A stretch of DNA of 14,756 nt from Russula earlei (Eukaryota; Basidiomycota; Agaricomycetes; Russulales; Russulaceae), in the NCBI GenBank assembly GCA_025769875.1, contig JAGFNK010001113.1:1-14756 (forward strand). Direction: 5' to 3'. The notes under the pieces are model-generated. The model searched no databases, was not told the origin of the DNA, and saw only the letters and a program-made list of their open reading frames with translations. Shown here piece after piece: positions 1 through 7,833 of the stretch. Positions within the stretch are counted from its first letter, which is position 1, and each line of letters starts with the position of its first letter. Made by a program: the position numbers and the translations under genes.

Positions 1-1730
1 CTTTTGCGGTATTCCTATCAATGAAGTTTGAAATACCCATGATCTTCCGAGCCATTGGCAGGTCATTTACGAGGGCGATTGCTGAGCGGACAAGTCGGCC
101 ATAAGGATAATCGTGCGTCTTGTATATTTCTCCATGTGCCCAGGATTCCTTCATGACTTCGATGAGGGGACGTAAGAACTGGTCGATTTCCTCGCCTGAA
201 GGCTCGCGAGGCCCAGGGATGATGCCAACAAGGCAGAGGTTTTCGTGTTTATGCCGCATGTCTGGTGGCAATAGGAGGCAGGACAGGACTATGGAACCCA
301 CAGACGCGACCTTCCCAGCGATCTTATTATGATATGGGTTGAAGAAATCCACGGAGAGACACCACAATAGGCGAAGTTCGTCATGTTGTCCACCAGAGAG
401 GAAAGGTATGCCATCTGGCCCTTTGAGTGCCCTGATGCCATCTGCGATGATGATATCATTGACAGTCCCAGTGCGCACTGCGCTCTCGAGAATCGTTTAA
501 GCGCAGCCTCTACCTCCCGGTCTGGACAACAGGCGTGCTACAAAGTCATGGAAGTCTTGCATAACGAAGGGACGCTTAGGTACGCCAATGCTCTTCCCAT
601 CCGGTGTTGACCCCACTCTGAGGAGGTCAAATCTACCTCGAACTTGACACAGCTTGCTGGTGCAATCATATGGATAAACTGCGATTCCATCTTCATCTTG
701 TGAAGGATACGTGGAGCTACATGCTGGGCAGCATGCGTACGTGATAGTCTTCGGGACTCCAAGCAATTTTCTGAGCAACCCTGATGTCCGCTTGGAAAGG
801 TTCGGAGGATCTGCTCATTCGGTATTTGACAAGCTGGCCCTTGACTTTCTGAAGACCTCCTTAAGTGATTTGAGTCTGATGTTGCTCAACTTTCGAGTTG
901 AGTGGTCCAGAGTGTCCTGGACAAGCAGTTCAAACAGACTTCGCAGTAGGAGTGAGTCACATTCTGCCAAGCTGCGAATGAATTCATCTGTGCTAACGTC
1001 AGTGTGTGCGTATGTCCACAGCTGAGATCCTCACTCGGCGGTTCTGCCCCAATTATCCTCCGTGTTGAGACCAACTTGCCCTGTGTCAGCAAGGAGTACT
1101 CCTTTCAAGTCGTTCACATCCTCAATATTCTTCTGTAAGTACATCTTCAGGCCTTCCTTCATGGTCATTCCTAGTGAACCGACTGGAAACCAGAGCATAT
1201 TGATGGCCGCCAACGTTGTCTCCATGTTTGTTCGGTTGCCTTTTGATCAAGTTAAGCAATGCTCTGGTAGGTGGTGATGCCAGGGCTTGACTTTTCAATG
1301 ACAGCATGGCCTGGCTTTGAAAAATGGCCCCTCTTCTCCAGCTCAACCAAGGAATTCAGTGTTTTGGGGTCAGAAGTCATAAGTGATATTTCGTCCTGGG
1401 GTGCTAATTTGACGGCATCTCGCATGCCCCTGGCGTGATCCCACATTGCGTGTGGTCCCCGACTCTTCAATGTGTGGCGATGATCCAGAAATTGTTTTGG
1501 ATTGTTCAAACGGGTCATTCTGGATGCATATGCGATGATCTGTGTTTCACATTGGGCTGTCACAAGTTTAATCAGACATGCTACATAAGGAATATCAAAG
1601 TTGACGGACGGCATGCCTTATTAAGATTGTGATAAGATTGTGAGGCATCAAATTCCCCATGATGCTTTTTGGTCTTATTGTCGACAAGTTTGCCGTTGCA
1701 GCCAAAGTAAGCACAGTAGCAGGCAGGCAT
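1..1730 (-). pseudogene. Plavaka/Tnp2-like (CACTA) transposase, partial and interrupted
   Basis: This minus-strand gene leaves the window at base 1, so its C-terminal part is missing. Reading leftwards, the best-supported part (about 1225 to 1) has a Cys-rich CCPACSSTYPS segment near 720, LLSRPG near 520, GPDGIPF near 410, the core SVDFFNP at 335-355, IIPGPREPS near 210 and DLPMARK near 60. This order and wording fit the agaricomycete Plavaka/Tnp2-type transposases, which excise and insert CACTA-class DNA transposons. A short intron (993-1034 plus-strand coordinates, GTGAGG to GTTAG with CTGAC) joins GRTA to DTDEF in frame. A likely N-terminus starts at 1730 with a Cys-rich MPACYCAYFGCNGKL, but exons between 1690 and 1225 cannot be resolved. 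Two in-frame stops, TGA at 815-817 and TAA at 497-499, make it a probable pseudogene. Family call is confident; gene structure is not. Confidence 0.72.
993..1034 (-). other. Intron in the transposase remnant
   Basis: On the minus strand it begins GTGAGG and ends GTTAG, with a CTGAC branch site just before the acceptor. Removing it joins two reading frames without a shift (..GRTA/DTDEF..). At 42 nt it is at the lower end of fungal intron sizes. Confidence 0.6.
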
Positions 1731-2125
1731 GATGGCAATTCTATGGTGTAATGCACCTCCGTATGGTGGGTTTTAACTGCCAAATATGAAGCCGTTCCTC
1801 AGCGCTATCCCTTCTTGAACGAATTGACGCCTTGTACATCAATTTTCGTGGCGATCTTGTTTCATGGGTCTCAGTTCTGCATGTCATGTACCCTAATGGG
1901 CTTTGTTGTTTCCTCTTTATCCTCTTGATGCTCATTTTCTTTTCTTATTCTCTCTAACAAATGACCAGTAACCAGGGATCATCGCAGCCCTACAACACTT
2001 CTATTGCATTACGTTTTGTCCCTTGTTCTTCGTGAGTGGTTGTATTTCTGAGCTTCAACAACAAACCAGGTAGGCAACGCTATTTAAAATATCAGTACTT
2101 CTCACATTAATTACTATCTTTCCCC
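1731..2125. other. Gene-free spacer upstream of the transposase remnant
   Basis: About 400 bases with no convincing coding frame on either strand. It lies between the presumed start of the minus-strand transposase and the start of the plus-strand broken gene, so it could hold both promoters. An AT-rich CTATTTAAAA at about 2080 is a possible TATA-like site for the plus-strand gene about 45 bases downstream. No clear terminal inverted repeat of the DNA transposon was found by eye. Confidence 0.35.
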
Positions 2126-2820
2126 ATGCCTTGCATACGTCCTCACTGCCATCATTGCCGCTTCCTCCCTCACTTCTCGTCGGGAACAATGAGATGCCGA
2201 TTCAGTCCAGAGTTGGTTCCTCCACTGCCTCATGCCATGATGCATGTGTTCCCGACATCGGAAAATAGTCACGCCAGTGGAATGTCCATCTCCGCACCTC
2301 CATCACCACTGACGCCAACAATGCCATCTTCACCACTCATACACAAGCCCTCAGGAGAGGTCGGTCGCGTCGGACATGGGGGATACGCACTCAAGAATGT
2401 CCTTGAGCAAGAGCACGGATGGGAAAGTGGACTCTACCCTAAAATTAGAGTATAACCAACTTGTGCAGGGCGCAATTATCATGCTCAAATCTTTTCAGGA
2501 GAGAGTATGCTCTCTGGCAGACACATATTTGGACACATCAGTTCCATATTCCCTTCAAATCAAGGACAAACTTATGCTTCTCTGTGAACTGGTGCGATAT
2601 TTTGTCAATTGTTCAATGTAAAATTGATCATGTCAGGCAGGCTTCCACAGAATTTCCAATACTCCTCAAGTTTGAGAACAACTGGGTAGTACATGACTAT
2701 CTACGTGTCTATTTGAAGAACAGCGCCCAGAAAGCCAGAAAGAATCAGCAGGATAAGGATAAGGAGCTTGCAGCTGCTGCCAAGGGCAAAGGTAGAGGTG
2801 TGTACGCTGGCAACTCCTAG
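2126..2820 (+). pseudogene. Broken gene of unknown family, two frameshifts
   Basis: I do not recognise the family with confidence. The N-terminal frame (ATG at 2126) gives a Ser/Pro-rich leader followed by GGYALKNVLEQEHGWESGL. The sense then moves to a second frame near 2440-2455 (QLVQGAIIMLKSFQERVC ... DKLMLLCELVRYFVN). It moves to a third near 2590-2615 (HVRQASTEFPILLKFENNW, VVHDYLRVYLKNSAQKAR), ending in a Lys-rich tail and TAG at 2820. The three pieces have similar composition and follow on without gaps, which suggests one ancestral gene cut by two 1-base indels. No GT..AG intron fits either junction. The helix-rich segment with a conserved-looking FENNW motif resembles uncharacterised agaricomycete proteins, but this is an impression only. 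Confidence 0.45.
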
Positions 2821-3270
2821 AGTCCATGATTCTAATCGCCCACTCAATCAGCCAATTGACTGGCAAGAGCTTTGCTGTATTGCAACAGACTTATTAGTCT
2901 GGAAGTCATCGCACACCTACCTTTGGCCTATGTCAGATCGACCAATGCGAATTTTATTATCTGGCAGCTCGTTTCGATTATCTTGCTTAGATCTTATCAT
3001 ACGCAGGGAAGACTGCCCCATTGTGATGACTGCCCCTGCCTGATTTGGATCTGAGCCCGTGGCTCGAGTGGGCTCGAGCGGCTAACTAGCCCACTTAGCC
3101 ACGAGCCAATCAGTGGCTCGGCTCACTCAATTCTATTCGGCTCGAGTGCATAACTCAGAAAGCGTGGCAGGAACATATGAGCGGGCGGGAGCTCAATACG
3201 TAAATCCTGCCCCCACCGTTTTTCGTTCACATCTCCTCACAGCTCTCCATTTCGAGGTCCCTTCTCAGAC
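2821..3270. other. Gene-free region with GGCTCGAG-rich hairpin
   Basis: No convincing gene. The middle part (about 3050-3150) is rich in GGCTCG/GGCTCGAG words and contains the hairpin listed separately. The last 100 bases are pyrimidine-rich (CACATCTCCTCACAGCTCTCC) and lead into the ATG at 3271, so they are probably the promoter and leader of the next gene. Confidence 0.35.
3059..3102. repeat. Imperfect inverted repeat (hairpin) of GGCTCGAG words
   Basis: The left arm 3059-3074 (GTGGCTCGAGTGGGCT) pairs with the right arm 3088-3102 (AGCCCACTTAGCCAC). The inner 8 bp and outer 6 bp match perfectly, with a mismatch between. The loop is 13 bases. Further GGCTCG words follow at about 3115-3155. 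It could be the end of a small non-autonomous element or a cruciform. Confidence 0.6.
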
Positions 3271-3957
3271 ATGTCCGAAGCCAAAGAAATTCTTGTTCAC
3301 AGACGCGGTGGTTTTATGTCCACATTATGGTCCCCGTTTGGCAGAAGCGGCCAAAAGACTTATCATCATAAGCCTTTGACTTGGACTTGGAGATACAATG
3401 AAAGGCTGCGCATCATCACACATCCGTCCCACTGCATTCCTTGCCGGAGGTGGCAGGAGCATCACCTCACAGCTACAATGGATGACGAAGAAAAGTCTGA
3501 AGAAGAAAAGTCGCTGGACTCTGCATATCAAGCCCGTGACCGCGCCGCTTCTCGTCCTTTCCAGGGAAGGATTGATCGTCTCGAACAGGAGCGGGATGAC
3601 TTCCTTGAAGAGCTCGCGGTGCTGTGTCAGGAACTCGGAAATGCGTGAACGAAGCTGAAGGAGAGCCTCGACGCGCGCAATGAACTACAGTGCACCCTTG
3701 TGGATCGTGCCGTCGATCAGCCACGCAAGACTGTGGGCTGCACTCCCGCCTCCCCATCATGCTCATCCGGACAGCATAAATGCCTACGCCTCGCGACCAT
3801 CGCTCATCAAGACTCCTCAACCCCACTATGTCATGCAGAGCGGGACGTCATTGCCATTGACTGCGAATCTGAGCAGGATGTACCGTATGTCCCCCCTCCA
3901 CTCCCACCTATTGCTATGACTCATCGCTGCTCTGACTCCAGGACTTCACAGGATTGA
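3271..3957 (+). pseudogene. Unknown coiled-coil protein, copy 1, with internal TGA
   Basis: The function is not recognised. The frame starts at ATG 3271 (MSEAKE) and runs to TGA at 3955-3957, broken only by TGA at 3646-3648. It is a paralogue of the gene at 5051. Shared landmarks in order are W-x-YN, RIITH, a CxxCR motif, RPFQGRIDRLEQERDDFLEEL (coiled coil), then IDCESEQDV and YVPPPLPP. Copy 1 carries about 30 extra residues near its N-terminus. The internal stop falls in ..ELGNA*TKLKESL.., where the frame continues seamlessly. A CGA to TGA (Arg to stop) CpG transition explains it. The aligned start codons (ACATG with similar flanks) support the chosen start. It is probably inactive, unless the stop is read through or the protein ends at residue 125. 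Confidence 0.55.
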
Positions 3958-4270
3958 TATATGATATAGCATGTACCATAGCAGGTTGTTCATGACAATG
4001 TCAATATGTTCCATGGTTTGATACAGTCCTTGTAGATTTACTACGATATGACGCTTCAAACTTAATACATGCCATTGATATGAACTCTGTGCACTCGGCA
4101 CTATGGCCGGCAAAAGCGTACGACATCACTGGGATCATAGATCTGCCTCAGGGCTGGCCGAACGACAAGCATTCCTGACCAGATTCACAAAACACTTTAC
4201 ATACGTGAGCACGCCAGATCCAGCATTTTGCCAGGAGAATTTTGCATGAAAGCGCATATCTCCATCATCG

Positions 4271-4333
4271 GGGCAATTATCGCCGCATGTGATAGGGCAA
4301 TTATCGCCGCATGGTGATAGGGCACTTACGGCC
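4271..4333. repeat. Short tandem repeat, 24/25-bp unit, 2.5 copies
   Basis: Two nearly identical units at 4271-4294 and 4295-4319 share GGGCAATTATCGCCGCATG and differ by one inserted G before TGATA. A third partial unit (4320-4333, GGGCACTTACGGCC) is degraded. No coding frame explains it. Confidence 0.7.
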
Positions 4334-4360
4334 CATCGTTCTCTGGTTTGCACAGGCCGT

Positions 4361-4380
4361 GTAGTGGACAGATACTTAAC
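4361..4380 (+). repeat. 20-bp sequence shared with 5951-5970
   Basis: GTAGTGGACAGATACTTAAC here and GTAGTAGACAGATACTTAAC at 5951-5970 match at 19 of 20 bases. Weaker similarity extends on both sides (GGCCACTT-like and CGGCCC-like words upstream, TCCCCTTT and GTTCC downstream). Each lies about 0.9-1.1 kb downstream of one paralogue start, so it is probably part of the same duplication. Confidence 0.6.
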
Positions 4381-5050
4381 CTTGCGCTCACGAATCAGGT
4401 CTCCCCTTTGTTCCACCACGAGTCAGTGATCGTTCATATTTTGTTTGGAATCCGAATTTGTATCTCACAGCGCATACATCGTGTTTCAGAGGTGGTCACT
4501 GGCTAAATAGCGACGTAATGTGCTCAGGCTTCTGAGGACGGTAGTCTGCTGGGGTGGTATGTAGTGGTCATCGCTGTGGCTAAGTGGATGTCTCATGTTT
4601 CCCAGTTCTCCCCTTCTCCTGGGTCCATATAATTGTGGCCTCACAACCCCGTGTTATTTATTTATTTGCTTGCCATTTCATACCTTAATGAGCAGGATGT
4701 TGTAAACTTATGTCTCATTGCTGATATCAATATGTGTTTTACGTATATGTGCATATGTGTTGCATTGCACATGTGAATGGGGGGGGTATATTGGTTGACC
4801 CCACAAGAACGTACGTACCTCCTCATGCTGGCACTCTGATCTTCCCTGGACTCACTCTCCTCTCTCTCTCCCACAGTCACTTGCTTGCATCTTCCCTCTC
4901 CCTCCATGCGTGCAGATCATACCTATTTCCTAAAAAGGAGGCCCCTGCATTTCAATAAGCATATTCCCGACGGGCGGAGAGTCGAGCAGGCACAATGTAA
5001 TTCCGCGATTCCCTTTTTCTTTTGTCTTGTCTTTCACTCAGCTCTTATAC

Positions 5051-5512
5051 ATGGCCAGAACCAAACAGACTGGTCGTCCTCCCCCTCCAGTCCTACGTTG
5101 GACTTACAACCAGACTCGTCGCATCATCACACATGGCCAACAATGTCATGTGTGCCGCCACTTGCAGTTCCATCTCGATGATCACAAGGACGACGAGTCA
5201 ATGGCCCGCGCATGGGAAGCCTGTGACCACGCGGAGGCTCAGCCTTTCCAGCAACGGATTGATCATCTCGGAGAGGAGCACGATGAAGCTTTCAAAGAGC
5301 TCACCACTCTCCGCCAGGAGTTTGATGGTGTGCTGAGGGAACTCCAAGGTGTGCAGCAGGATCTCAACTGGCTGCATGAGGCTGTGGACCCCGCTCCCAC
5401 ATCAGCATCAAGCTCATCCCGGCAGCGTAAACGCGCGCACCTCCAGACCATCGCCTCTCCTCAAGGCCCTGCTGAGCAGGACATTATCTACATCGACTGC
5501 GAACCCAACTAG
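5051..5512 (+). CDS. Unknown coiled-coil protein, copy 2 (153 aa), starting MARTKQT
   Basis: The function is not recognised. ATG 5051 is chosen over the in-frame ATG at 5027 because it aligns with the start of the paralogue at 3271. The 153-residue product begins MARTKQTGRPPPP, followed by RWTYN, RRIITH, a CHVCR pair of cysteines (about residues 34-37), and a long charged helix rich in Glu, Gln and Leu (about 60-115) likely to form a coiled coil. A Ser-rich linker with RQRKR (possible nuclear signal) and YIDCEPN come before TAG at 5510-5512. In the paralogue the same position is CAG (Gln), and the frame here continues after TAG as DVLYVPIPL to a second TAG at 5566. The first seven residues equal the tail of histone H3. 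Coding is likely; whether it is a live gene is uncertain. Confidence 0.55.
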   Translation: MARTKQTGRPPPPVLRWTYNQTRRIITHGQQCHVCRHLQFHLDDHKDDESMARAWEACDHAEAQPFQQRIDHLGEEHDEAFKELTTLRQEFDGVLRELQGVQQDLNWLHEAVDPAPTSASSSSRQRKRAHLQTIASPQGPAEQDIIYIDCEPN

Positions 5513-5566
5513 GATGTCCTGTATGTCCCCATTCCTCTTATTGTCGCTGTGACACATTACCCCTAG

Positions 5567-6085
5567 TTATCATTTTTTGTCCTTACCACCCATCGCGCGC
5601 TTGCGCACAGACCGTATGACGTGTCGAAGTCACGCGCGCCTGTATGCACACGCATGCCGAGGCTGCACCTAGTGAATGGAAAGGGACTTGATTCGCTCAC
5701 ATGGACATTTGCTTTACCTGTCATTAAAGAACACCGTCCATAGTTGAAATGTAGTTACCAGTGCGTACATATGCATGCGCGTACCTCGTAGCGGCCTTAC
5801 TTGTACACTCAGATAGTTCGCCTTGGATCCTCAGTGTTCGTGCCCCACAGTGAGACACTGAAATAATCTTATTATATTAGACTTGGGACTTGCTGCAATA
5901 ATTCCTTCCTGTGGCCACTTCGGCCCGCGACTCCGGCTTGTAGTGGCCATGTAGTAGACAGATACTTAACTCGCCACCTATGAACATTTCCCCTTTTTGT
6001 GTTCCGCCTGGTTATACTCAATTGCGTATGTCAGAATGAAGTATGTCCCTCCGCATTCACTAATGTCCTCCAGGAAATATAGCAT
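5567..6085. other. Intergenic region upstream of the Myb gene
   Basis: No gene is visible in about 520 bases. It contains CG-rich words near 5595-5650 and ACATATGCATGCGCGTAC near 5765. It also holds the second copy of the 20-base shared sequence at 5951-5970, about 115 bases before the Myb start. The promoter of the Myb gene should lie here, but no convincing TATA box is seen. Confidence 0.35.
5951..5970 (+). repeat. 20-bp sequence shared with 4361-4380
   Basis: Second copy, GTAGTAGACAGATACTTAAC, one base different from the copy at 4361. It lies about 900 bases downstream of the start of the second paralogue and about 115 bases upstream of the Myb gene start. A weaker relative, CAGTGGATACTTAAT, occurs at 7231-7245. 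Confidence 0.6.
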
Positions 6086-7055
6086 ATGAATCAGCATTGT
6101 ACTGTATCTCCAGAGGACATACCCGAGTTCCTAGCAACACAATGGATGAGTGTCAAGCAATTCGGGGACGCTGGTGAGTGAGCTTTTGAAGTTTCTAGCC
6201 TCAGACATGATTTTCAACTTGCTCAGGCATATCATGTCATAAGGGTCCGTTCACTAGGGAGGAGGTAGGACAAGTTCATGCCGCATTAGGGATGTACAAG
6301 AAGGTGCACAATGCATTGGAATCATCATTTGTTTTGCTAACGCACTGCCATTTAGGAAAATGACCTGGATGACGAGCAGTTGGATGATCTCATATACTCT
6401 TCCCAGCCTACTAATGGGTTTTGGAGCCGCATCGGTCGGTGTATACTCACGTAATGCCAATATATGTGTTATATGTGTGCTTTAGCTCGTGCCGTGCCCC
6501 AGAGGGGGGTCAAGTCCGTCTTTTACCACGTTCGGCGTGCGTGTGATCCCCTTGCTAAAGCAGGGAAGTGGGGGGCTGCGGAGGATGAGCAGCTGTGCAG
6601 GTGAGACATCTGTCAGTCTCCACATGTTTCCTTTCTTATCTCCCTCCTCCCAACAGAGCTGTCCAGAAGAAAGGAAATGACTGGGTTGCCGTCGCAGAAT
6701 TAGTGCAGCGCTCACCGGCCGACTGTAGCGACTGGTTTCACCAACACACACAATATCAGGGCATCAGATGGAGAGGTATGTCTCCTGATATGTGTTCTAT
6801 CAAGACCTTCTGATGCTGCATCTGTATGGAAAAGGAGCCTGGTCTTCGGAGGAGGAAGGCCAACTTCATCACGCAATTGAGGAGTTGGCCCGGGAAGGTA
6901 AATTGGACATGTCCGCTCGAGGATTTTGGGTTTCCATTTCAAAGGCCATGGGAGCGACCCGGACACCAAAGCAGTGTCAAAGCAAATGGTCTATAATGGC
7001 ACCCCATGTCAAAGAAATCCATTTCACCTGCCTTGTTATGTTACATTCTCGATAG
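6086..7055 (+). CDS. Three-repeat Myb/SANT DNA-binding protein (Reb1/TTF-I-like), six exons
   Basis: Six exons join in one frame: 6086-6173, 6227-6303, 6356-6434, 6486-6600, 6657-6775 and 6835-7055, giving 232 residues. All five introns (51-59 nt) have GT..AG ends, and several show clear branch sites (GCTAAC in the second). Three Myb/SANT repeats follow: about 35-105 (KGPFTREE ... FWSRIARAVP ... VFYHVRRACDP), 109-150 (GKWGAAEDEQL ... NDWVAVAELV ... CSDWF) and 159-211 (GAWSSEEEGQL ... FWVSISKAMG ... QCQSKW). Tryptophan spacing and the xYHxVRR helix are typical of the Reb1/TTF-I class, which bind DNA at rDNA terminators and promoters. Members usually extend beyond the last repeat, but this one ends about 20 residues later, so the C-terminus may be lost or in an unseen exon. 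A copia element lies 290 bases downstream. The start could lie further upstream. Confidence 0.68.
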
Positions 7056-7345
7056 ATGTTATGTCTCCTCATAACATGGACCATTGCAACGAGACAGCCG
7101 CTACCTTCCACAACAATCATGTTCGTTTTTCCGTCTCCCCCCATCATTTGCCAGTCTATCATAACACTCCTATAATTTGAGGTCCTATCCCGTCGGACAA
7201 ACGCATTGGTTGTATGCACAGTTTCTTGTACAGTGGATACTTAATGCTGGCATGAAAGAAGCCTGTAAATTTGGGATGACGACGAGGGGTTGTTATATCT
7301 GGACAGACAGAGGCATGGGGTTGGCTGAAACAGGGATCTTGCAGT
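7056..7345. other. Spacer between the Myb gene and the retrotransposon
   Basis: No gene can be assigned. One plus-strand frame is open from about 7177 to the insertion site (..WLYAQFLVQWILNAG..) and would reach TAG immediately after the target site if the retrotransposon were absent (..GILQ then stop). It may be the tail of a disrupted exon or chance. The last five bases (GCAGT) are the left target-site duplicate. Confidence 0.3.
7341..7345. repeat. Target-site duplication, left copy (GCAGT)
   Basis: GCAGT directly precedes the 5' LTR and is repeated exactly at 12011-12015 after the 3' LTR. Five bases is the usual duplication length for Ty1/copia integrases. Confidence 0.93.
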
Positions 7346-7607
7346 TGTTGAGATTACCACTGCTTTTGGGCAGTCTGATGTAATCACAGCCCAGTTGCAT
7401 TAACGCGTTGGCTCCCACGGACCAGGCGCTCCCGGCTCACATGCGTCGCTCACGCGTTGGATCAGCCCGGACCGGCTCAGCTCAGATGCTGCAGCCTGCG
7501 TATGTTACAATGATAAGTTAATTGATGACAATCGGTAGCTACTAACGACTGATCCTTTATGATACAAGTTGGTAGTTATGATTACATTGCTTAGAGATGC
7601 TTTCGCG

Positions 7608-7615
7608 TATTTAAG
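7608..7615 (+). promoter_or_regulatory. TATA-like box of the 5' LTR
   Basis: TATTTAAG is conserved in the 3' LTR (11784-11791). With normal spacing it would start transcription around 7635-7650, at the base of the hairpin, which would then mark the start of the R region. Confidence 0.6.
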
Positions 7616-7638
7616 AGGCACTCAATTAGCTAGATTGC

Positions 7639-7664
7639 TTCAGTTTTGTCTTACACAAACTGAA
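7639..7664 (+). promoter_or_regulatory. Hairpin at the presumed transcript start of the LTR
   Basis: TTCAGTTTTGT pairs with ACAAACTGAA across a 5-base loop, with one bulged T. It is identical in the 3' LTR (11815-11840) and ends exactly at the GTGAGT donor site at 7665. Confidence 0.6.
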
Positions 7665-7717
7665 GTGAGTACTTACTGTTTCCTATCTTATCTATCGCAT
7701 CTAATCACACGTTGTAG
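7665..7717 (+). other. Probable intron inside the LTR leader
   Basis: The 53-base segment begins GTGAGT, has CTAATC (fungal branch-site type) at 7701-7706 and ends GTTGTAG. Length and signals match the other introns in the window. Removing it creates a 36-base sequence identical to 7746-7781 (see findings). The 3' LTR holds the 54-base counterpart (11841-11894). Confidence 0.65.
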
Positions 7718-7745
7718 ATATCTTTGATAGGTATTACTGATTTAT

Positions 7746-7781
7746 AGTTTTGTCTTACACAAACTGAAATATCTTTGATAG
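7746..7781 (+). repeat. Second, already 'spliced' copy of the LTR leader unit
   Basis: These 36 bases equal 7642-7664 joined directly to 7718-7730, skipping exactly the GT..AG segment between them. The 3' LTR has the same arrangement (11818-11840 plus 11895-11907, copied at 11923-11958 with one C for T change). Confidence 0.85.
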
Positions 7782-7833
7782 ATCTTAAGGATCTTATCGC
7801 TCTTATCATAACCTGCACCCATCTGCTTCAACA

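Larger units (their letters stand above)
3958..5050. other. Intergenic region between the two paralogues
   Basis: About 1.1 kb without a convincing gene. It holds a short tandem repeat (4271-4333), the 20-base sequence shared with 5951-5970 (at 4361-4380), an AT-rich TATGTG/CATATG stretch with an 8-G run near 4735-4790, and a CT-rich tract around 4855-4905. The final 50 bases (TTTTTCTTTTGTCTTGTC.. then CACTCAG) are pyrimidine-rich and probably form the promoter or leader of the gene at 5051. Confidence 0.4.
7346..7833 (+). repeat. 5' long terminal repeat (488 bp)
   Basis: It starts TGTTGA and ends TCAACA, an inverted 6-bp terminus with the canonical TG..CA. It holds a TATA-like TATTTAAG at 7608-7615. 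About 25 bases further lie a hairpin and an intron-like segment (7665-7717). A second, intron-less copy of the intron's flanks is at 7746-7781. It differs from the 3' LTR at about a dozen clear substitutions and three 1-base length changes, mostly CG versus TG or CA. Confidence 0.95.

Noticed and set aside
1435..1632. Plus-strand open frame with several Cys residues
   Set aside because: It lies opposite the transposase gene, has no motif in order and is best explained as a shadow frame.
4271..4333. Possible CRISPR-like array
   Set aside because: Units are directly adjacent without spacers and only 2.5 copies exist; the genome context is eukaryotic.
4770..4790. Run of eight G next to TATGTG/CATATG words
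   Set aside because: Single G run without further G-tracts to form a quadruplex; probably simple-sequence noise.
7177..7383. Open frame crossing into the 5' LTR
   Set aside because: Its end is created by the retrotransposon insertion; no ATG start or recognisable motif supports it as a gene.
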